From positions 1 to 21,452 of the forward strand of contig CAYLVM010000033.1 in assembly GCA_964387145.1 (NCBI GenBank): 21,452 bases of DNA. The letters run 5' to 3'. Source of the stretch: JAMBLL01 sp964387145. GTDB lineage: Bacteria; Actinomycetota; Acidimicrobiia; Spongiisociales; UBA5794. The notes below the pieces were generated by a model. The model saw nothing but the letters and a program-made list of their open reading frames with translations, did not search any database and had not been told where the DNA came from. Shown here in pieces: positions 14,738 to 21,452 of this stretch. Each line of letters begins with the position of its first letter. Position 1 is the stretch's first letter. The position numbers were made by a program, and so were the translations under genes.

Positions 14738-15342
14738 GGTGATGTCTCCAACAAACTGGTCTGGATCCCGATCGGCACGGACGCAACAGCAGCGTGGCGT
14801 GCGTCCAGGTCGCTGATCGTCACCGAGGACGGCTCACTCGACGAGGCGAACGGCCCAAAGGAGAACGCTATCGCAACGGCAGCAGCACCCACGAGCACGG
14901 CTGCGGTCGTACGAACACCTCTCCGCGGGGCCGAAGCGACCTCACGCTGGACGCTCAGGAACGCGGGGGGCTCGAGACCGGGCAGGGCCCGCACCGCAGT
15001 ACGGGATCGATCGAGATCGGCGAGCTCGTGTCTGCAATCGATGCAGGTGTCGATATGGGCAGTAACGGCAGGGAGCTCAGTCGTCGTGAGCTCCCCATCG
15101 AGGAACGCAGAGAGCTCCACACTCATGTGCTCACCGGGAAGCAGGTGTAACGGCACATCGAGCAGCGGCAGGAGACGGACGGCGCGACGTGCCTCCCTGA
15201 GCCTGCGAAACTCTGCGACCGCCCCGAGATCGTTCTCGAGAGCGACGACGACCTCCGCGAGCTCAGACGGCTCGAGGGAACCATCGAGATAGCAGGACAG
15301 CAAGATCGAGAGCTTCGTTTCGGGCGGATTCATACCGGCCAT
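14734..15342 (-). CDS. Membrane zinc anti-sigma factor with two anti-sigma-like segments
   Basis: A 202-residue protein with a cytosolic part (1-140), one hydrophobic span (about 144-164) and a short outer tail. The second segment has the zinc anti-sigma motif H96-x3-C100-x2-C103 (HIDTCIDC) after LSAFLDGELTTTEL. The first segment, LSCYLDGSLEPSEL (15-28), repeats that pattern but lacks the zinc ligands, so the domain looks duplicated with one degenerate copy. The ATG at 15342 has GAGAGG nine bases upstream and lies inside the sigma gene end. The ATG at 15333 (ATGA overlap) is the alternative. The open frame further upstream is shadow. It should bind the sigma factor from the membrane. Confidence 0.9.
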   Translation of the reverse strand: MAGMNPPETKLSILLSCYLDGSLEPSELAEVVVALENDLGAVAEFRRLREARRAVRLLPLLDVPLHLLPGEHMSVELSAFLDGELTTTELPAVTAHIDTCIDCRHELADLDRSRTAVRALPGLEPPAFLSVQREVASAPRRGVRTTAAVLVGAAAVAIAFSFGPFASSSEPSSVTISDLDARHAAVASVPIGIQTSLLETSP

Positions 15343-15848
15343 GACAGCAGACCTCTCAACATCGAGCGTCCCCTGTGGATCCGGGAGCGCACAGTTCCGA
15401 CGGGTGAGTCGATGGCGTCGGCGATCTCGTCGTAGGTGAGACCGACGACGTCGCACAACACGACTGCCTCCCGGAAGTCGTACGGCAACTTCAGCAGAGC
15501 CGCCTGTACGTCATCGGACAGACGGACCGACGCAAGGACCTCGTCGGGCGAAGGACTGGCACCGAGCGCCGAGTAGTCGCCTTCCGGAAGCGGGGTCGTT
15601 GGCCGACGATTCTTCTTGCGCACACCGTCGAGGAACGCGTTGCGGGTGATGCGCCACAACCAACCTTCGAACGAACCGGGCGTATACGAGGAGAGGCCTT
15701 TGCGGACGCGGAGAAGCACCTCCTGGACGAGGTCTGCCGCGTCGTCGGGGTTACCGGTAAGTCGATATGCGAAGGTGTAGATCTTTCGACCGTACCGCTG
15801 CGCAACATCTTCCCAGGTCAGGGATGTGTGTTCAGCCATGGTCCCCAT
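15330..15848 (-). CDS. ECF sigma factor, SigE-like
   Basis: A 172-residue sigma factor holding only regions 2 and 4. Region 2 spans about 16-80 with AYRLTGNPDDAADLVQEVLLRV and FEGWLWRITRNAFLDGVRKK. Region 4 spans about 112-168 with LPYDFREAVVLCDVVGLTYDEIADAIDSPVGTVRSRIHRGR. It should direct RNA polymerase to envelope-stress promoters when released by the anti-sigma factor encoded next. The ATG at 15848 lies about 5 bases after the predicted transcription start; the ATG at 15839 (after GGGGACC) is the alternative. Gene order tatA-sigma-anti-sigma recalls the mycobacterial sigE-rseA-htrA-tatB region, but with rseB instead of htrA. Confidence 0.93.
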   Translation of the reverse strand: MGTMAEHTSLTWEDVAQRYGRKIYTFAYRLTGNPDDAADLVQEVLLRVRKGLSSYTPGSFEGWLWRITRNAFLDGVRKKNRRPTTPLPEGDYSALGASPSPDEVLASVRLSDDVQAALLKLPYDFREAVVLCDVVGLTYDEIADAIDSPVGTVRSRIHRGRSMLRGLLSWPV

Positions 15849-15859
15849 CTCGTGGCATA

Positions 15860-15886
15860 TAACGTCACAGATCTGCAGCGAGTTCC
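15860..15886 (-). promoter_or_regulatory. ECF (SigE-type) promoter in front of the sigma gene
   Basis: On the minus strand GGAAC (15886-15882) is followed by 17 bases and CGTTA (15864-15860). This matches the SigE-type pattern GGAAC-N17-SGTTR known in mycobacteria. It lies 12 bases before the sigma ATG, so the sigma factor probably activates its own gene. Confidence 0.72.
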
Positions 15887-15984
15887 TGCACTCTGAAAGT
15901 CTATGGGAAGGAGCCGGTAGTTGGCGTCGTGCAACAGGCGCGGCGAACCACTTCGAGCAATATCGGATTCACACGATCAGGTGG

Positions 15985-16182
15985 TCAGACCTGCGTGTCG
16001 TCTTCGCTGTCGCTCCCGCTGACCTCATCCTCGCCTGTTCCGCCTTCTTCGATGCCCTTCTTGAACTCCTTCGCCGACGCACCGAGAGAGCGCGCAAGGT
16101 CGGGGAGTTTCTTAGCACCGAACAGAAGTAAGACCACTGCAAGAATAATGAGAAGCTCAGGTCCTCTGAGACCACCAAGCAT
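15985..16182 (-). CDS. tatA: Twin-arginine translocase subunit TatA
   Basis: A 65-residue single-span protein. The membrane helix is about 8-22 (ELLIILAVVLLLFGA), followed by the FGAKKLPDLARSLG hinge and an amphipathic helix to about 45, then an acidic tail. This is the TatA/TatE pattern: it forms the pore for folded, twin-arginine exported proteins. TatB proteins are usually longer with a Pro after the first Glu (GPSEL-type start); here GPELLI and the short length favour TatA. AAAGGAG lies 8 bases before the ATG. A 136-base gap with its own promoter separates it from the sigma gene downstream. Confidence 0.9.
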   Translation of the reverse strand: MLGGLRGPELLIILAVVLLLFGAKKLPDLARSLGASAKEFKKGIEEGGTGEDEVSGSDSEDDTQV

Positions 16183-16248
16183 GTTGGACTCCTTTCGCGA
16201 AAGTCAGTCTACCCGCTGAGGGAAGTTGGCACTCCCAAGAACGCTATG

Positions 16249-17184
16249 TCATCCGACGCTGAAGGAGTCGACGAAGGATTGGAGACGCTCTCTCGTGACG
16301 AAGACGAGGCGTTTGTCTCGTTTCTCGCGCTCGTACATCGAGTACGGGCTGTACTTGTCCGTGACAAGGACAGCCTGATCCGGGTTGGCCTGGGCAACCC
16401 CGACGGCGAACTTGGCGAGAACCCTTTCGTCGAGCTCGGGGTGTGTCCCGATCTCGTGGGGCAGGATCACGAGCTCGGTCGTCTTGCCTGCACGCGTTGC
16501 GCGGTAGACCCTGGCCCTGTCATCGCTCATCGTGAAGCCGGCGTTGTCGTCTTGAAGGTCGTAGCCACCCACCCGCATCAGCCCGACGACGAGGTCTTCG
16601 AGACTCATCGAGGCAGGGTCGACGCCGATCAATCGAAGATGCGCCTCCACGACCCCGGGAAGCTCGATGAACGTATTCACCGGCTCGAGTGTCGAGGAAC
16701 CGCTCGTGGACGTCGCCACCGATGTATCGGCGATGACCTCAGCAACGGCAGCGATCGGATCGTGCGTCGGTGAGACCAGGGCCATCACGTCGAGCTCGGG
16801 AAGAGTGCCGACCTCGGGAAGGTCGACGGTGGTGATCAACTCAGGCTCACCGGAGCGCATGGCGAACACCTCGATGCGTTCGACACCGTCGAGGGGTAGC
16901 CCTTCGTGCACCTTCTCGCGTACGTACTCGACCGCAGCTGAGCTCAACAGGTCGTCGAGATGTTGTCCGGGAGGGCCATCACCAAGAGGAACATCGAACT
17001 GTGCGCGGGCCGTGTTTCCCTTGACGTGGAAGTTCACGACAGTGGGCATCGGACGCTTCGGTGCGGATCCCGAAGTGCCGACGGCGCGATCGACCGACTG
17101 GCCGGTGACACGTATGGCGTTGAAGGTGAATCCGGCAATGGCGATAGCGATCGCAACGAGCAGGATGATGACTGCAACGGTCAA
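16249..17184 (-). CDS. Membrane-anchored protein of unknown function with Mrr-like C-terminus
   Basis: A 311-residue protein. One N-terminal span (3-21) leads into a region of about 45-135 with alternating charged and beta-like strands, a Ser/Thr linker (about 153-168), and a conserved-looking C-terminal domain. That last part, from ARVYRATRAGKTTELVI (224-240) to LAKFAVGVAQANPDQAVLVTDKYSPYSMYEREKRDKRLVFVTRERLQSF, has the strand-helix order of Mrr-like restriction-endonuclease folds. I cannot see a full D-x-n-E/Q-x-K catalytic set, so it may be inactive or a chance resemblance. The start is TTG at 17184, supported by AAGGAG six bases upstream. No function is assigned. Confidence 0.82.
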   Translation of the reverse strand: MTVAVIILLVAIAIAIAGFTFNAIRVTGQSVDRAVGTSGSAPKRPMPTVVNFHVKGNTARAQFDVPLGDGPPGQHLDDLLSSAAVEYVREKVHEGLPLDGVERIEVFAMRSGEPELITTVDLPEVGTLPELDVMALVSPTHDPIAAVAEVIADTSVATSTSGSSTLEPVNTFIELPGVVEAHLRLIGVDPASMSLEDLVVGLMRVGGYDLQDDNAGFTMSDDRARVYRATRAGKTTELVILPHEIGTHPELDERVLAKFAVGVAQANPDQAVLVTDKYSPYSMYEREKRDKRLVFVTRERLQSFVDSFSVG

Positions 17185-17250
17185 GAAGATCTCCTTCAGG
17201 TTCTCTGCGGCAAGTCTACGCCAGACGGGACGAGAAGCTGTCTACAGAGG

Positions 17251-17348
17251 ACAGTTCATATGCGACAGTTCACAGATCACAGATCACAGAAGGAACCAGC
17301 GAACCGTTTCTGACTGTGAACTGTCGGCTGTCAACTGTGAACTGTGAG
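17251..17348. repeat. Heptad repeat locus 4 (between whiB and the unknown gene)
   Basis: Forward units run from 17251 in 7-base steps (ACAGTTC, one variant, ACAGTTC, ACAGATC, ACAGATC, ACAGAAG). After a 21-base spacer, inverted units run from 17314 (CTGTGAA, CTGTCGG, CTGTCAA, CTGTGAA, CTGTGAG). The two arms could fold on each other. Confidence 0.85.
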
Positions 17349-17372
17349 TGAGGCGTCAGCAGAACGAGCGAG

Positions 17373-17666
17373 CTACGCCGAGCGTTCGTGCCTGCGTCGA
17401 ACGGCGACCTGACGCTCGCGTCGAATCTTGCGACGCTCACGCTCAGACATCGCCCCCCAGATCCCGAACTTCTCGCTCGAGACGATGGCGAACTCCAGGC
17501 ACTCCCCCCGTACGGAACACTCCCGGCATATCTGCTTCGCCGTGCGTGTCGACGCGCCCCGCTCCGGGAAGAACAGGTCGGGATCGGCGCCGCGACAGTT
17601 CGCGAAGTCCTGCCACGACATGTCGACGCCTTCGGCCTGCAAAGCTTCGATGAGGTCTCTGAACAC
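17373..17666 (-). CDS. WhiB-family iron-sulfur transcriptional regulator
   Basis: A 97-residue Wbl protein. Four cysteines, C24, C47, C50 and C56 (C-x22-C-x2-C-x5-C), should bind a [4Fe-4S] cluster that responds to oxygen or nitric oxide. Next come the turn GIWGA (68-72, usually G[VI]WGG) and a basic tail RERRKIRRERQ that contacts DNA or sigma factor. Start chosen: GTG at 17666, four bases after AGGAGA and about 29 bases after the predicted transcription start. A longer frame from a GTG at 17714 would begin upstream of that promoter's start point, so I reject it. The subtype (WhiB1, B2, etc.) cannot be decided by eye. Confidence 0.93.
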   Translation of the reverse strand: MFRDLIEALQAEGVDMSWQDFANCRGADPDLFFPERGASTRTAKQICRECSVRGECLEFAIVSSEKFGIWGAMSERERRKIRRERQVAVRRRHERSA

Positions 17667-17701
17667 GTCGTCTCCTACAAGGATGTAATTACGTTCATGT
17701 G

Positions 17702-17743
17702 ATTCAACCAACACCGCGCGCGCGTGTCAAGTTCGCGCGCGCG
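17702..17743 (-). promoter_or_regulatory. whiB promoter with -35 box between two (CG)5 tracts
   Basis: On the minus strand a perfect TTGACA (17730-17725) is followed by 17 bases and TTGAAT (17707-17702). The spacer starts with the alternating tract (CG)5 at 17724-17715, and an identical (CG)5 lies upstream at 17743-17734. The tracts form a 10-bp perfect inverted repeat with the -35 box in the loop. Confidence 0.72.
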
Positions 17744-17774
17744 TATTTCGACCCAAATGTCAAGGACCTAAGAC

Positions 17775-17969
17775 GGCTGTCGGCTCTCTGCCATCGGCCA
17801 TCGGCCCTATAGGCCCACTCCACAGGCTCTCGAATGGCCGGATCGTCGGTCATGACATGTCCGGAAACACTCGTTGAGAAATATCTCGTGACACACCGAG
17901 ACTGCGATCACCGACGACGTAGGTCTCGATTACAGAGGCCCGATGGCCGTTAGCCGACGGCCGACAGCG
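17775..17969. repeat. Heptad repeat locus 5, second sequence class, inverted arms
   Basis: Between divergent whiB and sdhC, units GGCTGTC, GGCTCTC, TGCCATC, GGCCATC, GGCCCTA (17775-17809) have 7-base spacing. An opposed set GATGGCC, GTTAGCC, GACGGCC, GACAGCG lies at 17942-17969. The consensus GGCYRTC is the reverse complement of GAYRGCC, so this is one class in two orientations, 132 bases apart. Nothing else recognised lies between them. Confidence 0.72.
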
Positions 17970-17990
17970 GGAGGAGTCGGCGACTCCTCC
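17970..17990. repeat. Perfect 9-bp hairpin upstream of the sdh promoter
   Basis: GGAGGAGTC (17970-17978) and GACTCCTCC (17982-17990) are exact complements around a GGC loop. It directly follows the last heptad unit and ends 21 bases before the sdh -35 box, so it could be an operator or a structural end of the repeat. Confidence 0.55.
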
Positions 17991-18011
17991 GACCCCTCCC
18001 CTGCTCTCGTT

Positions 18012-18040
18012 TCGACACTGTGCACAAAGACGACGATAAT
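18012..18040 (+). promoter_or_regulatory. Vegetative promoter of the sdh operon
   Basis: TCGACA (18012-18017) and GATAAT (18035-18040) each match five of six consensus bases with an ideal 17-base spacer. The predicted start near 18047 gives a leader of about 24 nt carrying AAGGAAGG. It also rules out the in-frame ATG at 18020 as the sdhC start. Confidence 0.72.
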
Positions 18041-18070
18041 CACACCTACATTCACTCCAAGGAAGGTTCA

Positions 18071-18817
18071 GTGACGACTACCAAACGCGCTGACGTACAA
18101 ACCCGTCAGGGATGGCGCTCCTGGCTCGGAGGATTCTTTACCTCATCCGTCGGTCTCAAGTGGCTCATGGCACTTACCGGCATCGGGCTCCTGCTCTACG
18201 TGCTTGTGCACATGATTGGGAACCTGAAGATATTCCTGGGTGTCGATCCGACCACCGGCGAGTACCAGATCGATCTCTACGGCGAGGCCCTTCGCGATCT
18301 TGGAGGCCATCTCGTACCCCGCACCTCGATCCTGTGGTTGTTCCGTATCGGGCTCATCGCCATGTTCGGGATACATATCTACGCGGCAGCCGAGCTCACA
18401 GCGCGAAACCTGAAGGCACGCGGTCGGGGCCGGTACGACCACAAGCGCGACTACGAAGCCGTGAACTACGCCAACCGGACGATGCGCTGGGGCGGTGTGA
18501 TCATCCTCCTCTTCCTGCTGTTCCACATCGCCGACCTCACCCTCGGCGGAGCAAACGCGGAGTTCGTGCGAGGCGACGTCTACAACAACGTCGTAGCGAG
18601 CCTGACACGGCCTGCCGTTGCTCTCCTGTACCTCGTGGCTCAGTTCGCTCTCGCCTTCCACATCTATCACGGGGCGTGGAGCCTGTTCCAGAGCCTGGGC
18701 AGTGTCAACGCAAGGTACAAGGATCTTCGCCGCGCACTCGCCGTGGCATTCGCAGCGACCGTATTCATCGGGAACACAGCGATCGTGCTCGCTGTGGCAA
18801 CCGGCTACATCTCCTAG
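18071..18817 (+). CDS. sdhC: Succinate dehydrogenase membrane anchor, cytochrome b558 type
   Basis: A 248-residue membrane subunit with five hydrophobic spans (about 28-57, 84-110, 140-158, 181-207, 222-246). It anchors SdhAB and carries electrons to quinone. H47, H102, H152 and H197 lie in successive helices with spacing close to the four axial haem ligands of type B enzymes such as Wolinella fumarate reductase, so two b haems are expected. The GTG at 18071 is chosen because AAGGAAGG lies just upstream and the predicted transcription start lies after the earlier in-frame ATG (18020). It begins the sdhC-sdhA-sdhB operon, 15 bases before sdhA. Confidence 0.92.
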   Translation: MTTTKRADVQTRQGWRSWLGGFFTSSVGLKWLMALTGIGLLLYVLVHMIGNLKIFLGVDPTTGEYQIDLYGEALRDLGGHLVPRTSILWLFRIGLIAMFGIHIYAAAELTARNLKARGRGRYDHKRDYEAVNYANRTMRWGGVIILLFLLFHIADLTLGGANAEFVRGDVYNNVVASLTRPAVALLYLVAQFALAFHIYHGAWSLFQSLGSVNARYKDLRRALAVAFAATVFIGNTAIVLAVATGYIS

Positions 18818-18832
18818 GCGGACAGGCGAACC

Positions 18833-20767
18833 ATGACTACAGAATCGAACATCACACTCGAGGCAGGCATCCCCGACGGTCCGATCGAGGAGCGCTGGGT
18901 CAACCACAAGTTCGCGACGAAGCTCGTGAACCCTGCGAACAAGCGCAAGTACGAGATCATCGTCATCGGGACGGGCCTCGCAGGAGCATCGGCAGCAGCA
19001 TCGTTCGGCGAACTCGGCTACAACGTGAAGGCCTTCACCTACCACGACTCTGCCCGCCGGGCCCACTCGATCGCAGCTCAGGGTGGCATCAACGCCGCAA
19101 AGAACTACCCGAACGATGGAGACTCGATCTACCGGCTGTTCTACGACACCGTCAAGGGCGGCGACTACCGCTCGCGTGAGTCCAACGTCTACCGCCTTGC
19201 CGAGGTGTCGAACGCGATCATCGACCAGACGACCGCCCAGGGCGTTCCCTACGCACGTGAGTACGGCGGGCTCCTCGACAACCGTTCCTTCGGTGGAGCT
19301 CAGGTGTCACGTACCTTCTACGCACGAGGCCAGACAGGCCAGCAACTGTTGCTCGGTGCCTACCAGGCGCTCGCTCGCCAGATCGATGCGGGATCGGTCG
19401 AGTTCTACAACCGGTCCGAGATGCTCGATATCGTCATCAAGGACGGACGCGCTGTCGGCATCGTCGTTCGGAACCTGATCACCGGTGAGATCACCTCACA
19501 CTCTGCACACGCCGTCGTGCTCGCTACCGGTGGGTACTCGAACGTGTTCTTCCTCTCGACGAACGCCATGGCGTGCAACGGCACAGCCATATGGCGGGCT
19601 CACCGCAAGGGAGCGCTCTTCGCCAACCCGGCGTTCACACAGATCCACCCAACGTGCATCCCGGCATCGGACGAGCATCAATCGAAGCTGACACTCATGT
19701 CCGAGTCGCTGCGCAACGATGGGCGTATCTGGGTACCGAAAGATGCTGCCGACACACGACCTCCCAACGACATCCCCGAGAACGAGCGCGACTACTACCT
19801 CGAACGTCAGTACCCGGCGTTCGGGAACCTGGTTCCCCGCGACGTTGCGTCGAGGGCGGCGATGCGCATGATCGACGACAAGCATGGCATCGGACCGCTC
19901 AAGAACGGTGTCTACCTGGACTTCGCCAGCTCGATCGAGCGTCTCGGCAAGGCCAAGATCGAAGAGCGCTACGGGAACCTGTTCGAGATGTACGAACGCA
20001 TCACAGACGAGAATCCGTACGAGGTGCCCATGCGCATCTACCCGGCGCCCCACTACACCATGGGCGGGTTGTGGGTCGACTACAACCTCATGACCACAGT
20101 TCCGGGCTTGTACTCCATTGGTGAGGCGAACTTCTCAGACCATGGGGCCAACCGACTCGGTGCCTCGGCGCTGATGCAGGGACTTGCAGACGGGTACTTC
20201 GTCCTTCCCTACACGATCGGCGAGTACCTCTCGGACTACCTGAACACGGATCCGGTGCCCATCGATGACCCAGCATTCGTTGAGGTCATCGAGGACGTCA
20301 ACAGCCGTACCGAGAAGTTCCTTGCGATCAACGGGACACAATCGGTCGATCACTTCCATCGTCAACTCGGGAAGGTCATGATCGAGCACTGTGGCCTCGC
20401 GAGGAACCGGGAGGGCCTCGAGAAGGCCATCGTCGAGATCCGGTCCATCAAGACCGAGTTCTGGAACGACCTGCGAGTGATCGGGACATCCGACACACTC
20501 AACCAGTCGCTCGAGCGGGCCGGGAGGGTCGCCGACTTCCTGGAACTCGCAGAGTTGATGTGTATCGATGCACTCAACCGGGAGGAGAGCTGTGGCGGCC
20601 ACTTCCGCCTCGAGCATCAGACCGAGGACGGTGAGGCCAAGCGCGATGACGAGAACTACGCCTACGTGGCAGCCTGGGAGTGGGTCGAAGAGGGTTCGGA
20701 GTGGAAACTCTCCAAGGAGCCGCTCGAGTTCGAGTACGTTGCTTTGACGCAGAGGAGCTACAAGTGA
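18833..20767 (+). CDS. sdhA: Succinate dehydrogenase/fumarate reductase flavoprotein subunit
   Basis: A 644-residue catalytic subunit that oxidises succinate to fumarate (or the reverse) at a covalent FAD. The dinucleotide motif is VIGTGLAG (44-51), and H78 in RRAHSIAAQGG is the expected FAD-linking histidine. Substrate-site signatures HPTC, SESLRNDGR, PAPHYTMGGL and GEANFSDHGANRLGASALMQG are present. Length is close to the roughly 640 residues of the non-E. coli (type B) enzymes. The ATG follows GGCGGACAGGCGAACC, only a weak ribosome site, so it may rely on coupling with sdhC. It overlaps the sdhB start by four bases (GTGA). Confidence 0.96.
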   Translation: MTTESNITLEAGIPDGPIEERWVNHKFATKLVNPANKRKYEIIVIGTGLAGASAAASFGELGYNVKAFTYHDSARRAHSIAAQGGINAAKNYPNDGDSIYRLFYDTVKGGDYRSRESNVYRLAEVSNAIIDQTTAQGVPYAREYGGLLDNRSFGGAQVSRTFYARGQTGQQLLLGAYQALARQIDAGSVEFYNRSEMLDIVIKDGRAVGIVVRNLITGEITSHSAHAVVLATGGYSNVFFLSTNAMACNGTAIWRAHRKGALFANPAFTQIHPTCIPASDEHQSKLTLMSESLRNDGRIWVPKDAADTRPPNDIPENERDYYLERQYPAFGNLVPRDVASRAAMRMIDDKHGIGPLKNGVYLDFASSIERLGKAKIEERYGNLFEMYERITDENPYEVPMRIYPAPHYTMGGLWVDYNLMTTVPGLYSIGEANFSDHGANRLGASALMQGLADGYFVLPYTIGEYLSDYLNTDPVPIDDPAFVEVIEDVNSRTEKFLAINGTQSVDHFHRQLGKVMIEHCGLARNREGLEKAIVEIRSIKTEFWNDLRVIGTSDTLNQSLERAGRVADFLELAELMCIDALNREESCGGHFRLEHQTEDGEAKRDDENYAYVAAWEWVEEGSEWKLSKEPLEFEYVALTQRSYK

Positions 20768-21452
20768 TAGATCTCACACTGAAAGTCTGGAGGCAGGCCA
20801 CTGCAGATGCGAAGGGCGAGTTCAAGACCTACGCAGCCACGAATGTGAGTGAGGAGTCGTCGTTCCTCGAGATGCTCGACCAGGTCAACGAGGAGCTCAA
20901 CGCTGCAGGTGAAGATCCGATCGCGTTCGATCACGACTGCCGAGAGGGAATCTGTGGCATGTGCGGCCTCATGATCAACGGCAACCCGCACGGACCGCAA
21001 TCGGGAACCGCAACGTGTCAGCTTCATATGCGCAAGTTCTCCGACGGCGATGCGATCACCATCGAGCCGTGGCGCGCCACGGCGTTCCCCGTCGTCAAGG
21101 ATCTGATCGTCGACCGCGCACCGTTCGATCGCATCGTTGAGGCCGGTGGGTACATATCGGTCAACACCGGGGCTGCCCCCGACGCGAACATCATCATGGT
21201 GCCCAAAGAAGCCGCTGAGGCCGCCATGGACGCAGCGGCCTGTATCGGCTGTGCAGCGTGTGTCGCTGCGTGCCCGAACAGTGCAGCGAACCTGTTCACG
21301 GCGGCGAAGATCAACCATCTCAACCTGCTGCCACAGGGTCAGCCGGAGCGCTACATGCGCACAGTCGCGATGGTCGAGACGATGGAGGAGTACTTCGGTT
21401 CGTGCACGAACTACGGCGAGTGCGAAAAGGCGTGCCCGAAGAACATCTCGAT
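20764..21452 (+). CDS. sdhB: Succinate dehydrogenase iron-sulfur subunit (3' end outside window)
   Basis: The first 229 residues are present. A plant-type ferredoxin domain binds [2Fe-2S] with C59, C64, C67 and C85 (DCREGICGMC...TC). The C-terminal helical domain has CIGCAACVAACP (C160, C163, C166, C170) and CTNYGECEKACP (C214, C220, C224), the ligands for the [4Fe-4S] and [3Fe-4S] clusters. It passes electrons from SdhA to the membrane subunit. The GTG start overlaps the sdhA stop (GTGA), with GAGGAG nearby. Only a short C-terminal end should be missing. Confidence 0.95.
   Translation, partial: MIDLTLKVWRQATADAKGEFKTYAATNVSEESSFLEMLDQVNEELNAAGEDPIAFDHDCREGICGMCGLMINGNPHGPQSGTATCQLHMRKFSDGDAITIEPWRATAFPVVKDLIVDRAPFDRIVEAGGYISVNTGAAPDANIIMVPKEAAEAAMDAAACIGCAACVAACPNSAANLFTAAKINHLNLLPQGQPERYMRTVAMVETMEEYFGSCTNYGECEKACPKNIS

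Noticed and set aside
15343..15456. Longer anti-sigma frame up to 15456
   Set aside because: Those codons overlap the sigma region 4 in another frame and give an Arg-rich, domain-free stretch.
17251..17348. Heptad arrays as a CRISPR array
   Set aside because: Units are 7 bases and contiguous. There are no 25-40 base repeats, no unique spacers and no cas genes.
17667..17714. Longer WhiB from a GTG at 17714
   Set aside because: It would start before the predicted transcription start and extends WhiB beyond its usual N-terminus. AGGAGA lies in front of the GTG at 17666.
18020..18070. Earlier ATG start for sdhC at 18020
   Set aside because: It lies between the -35 and -10 boxes of the predicted promoter and has no ribosome site. 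The GTG at 18071 has AAGGAAGG.

Overview
The window looks like a chromosomal segment of a fairly high-GC actinobacterium. The marker genes are a WhiB-type Fe-S regulator, a SenX3/RegX3-like phosphate two-component system with a Streptomyces/Mycobacterium-type PHO box, a mycobacterial-style SigE/anti-sigma/TatA neighbourhood, and an AhpE-like peroxiredoxin. The long Thr-only linkers after the lipobox (PstS and the lipoprotein at 1732) make me favour Acidimicrobiia, but that placement is inference. No rRNA, tRNA or CRISPR array was found.

Layout. 99-1301: an IS3-family insertion sequence (orfB, orfA, both minus) that seems to have lost its orfA end. 1302-1731: a gene-free junction. 1732-2979: Thr-rich lipoprotein of unknown function. 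3234-3695: peroxiredoxin. 3723-12365: a phosphate island, made of senX3-regX3 (minus) diverging from pstS-pstC-pstA-pstB-phoU (plus), then a Na/Pi cotransporter and a second PhoU-like gene. A phased 11-bp PHO box lies between the divergent arms. 12534-13736: acyl-CoA dehydrogenase of the ACAD10/11 type. 13796-16182 (minus): tatA, then an envelope-stress cassette of ECF sigma factor, membrane zinc anti-sigma factor and RseB-like sensor, the last three joined by short overlaps. 16249-17184 (minus): membrane-anchored unknown protein. 17373-17666 (minus): WhiB. 18071-21452 (plus): sdhC-sdhA-sdhB, the last cut by the window edge.

How it fits together: RegX3 probably binds the PHO box and drives Pst synthesis, while PhoU and the Pst complex report phosphate status to SenX3. 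The low-affinity Na/Pi cotransporter with its own PhoU partner adds a second uptake route. The sigma cassette has a good ECF promoter directly upstream of its sigma gene, which suggests autoregulation.

The most unusual feature is a set of intergenic arrays with 7-bp periodicity, found at five gene borders (about 3061-3153, 12372-12525, 13741-13793, 17251-17348, 17775-17969). Several sequence classes share the 7-bp step, and arrays often come as inverted arms. They resemble the heptanucleotide STRR repeats of cyanobacteria in form, not in sequence. A second unusual feature is the whiB promoter, whose consensus -35 box sits between two (CG)5 tracts.
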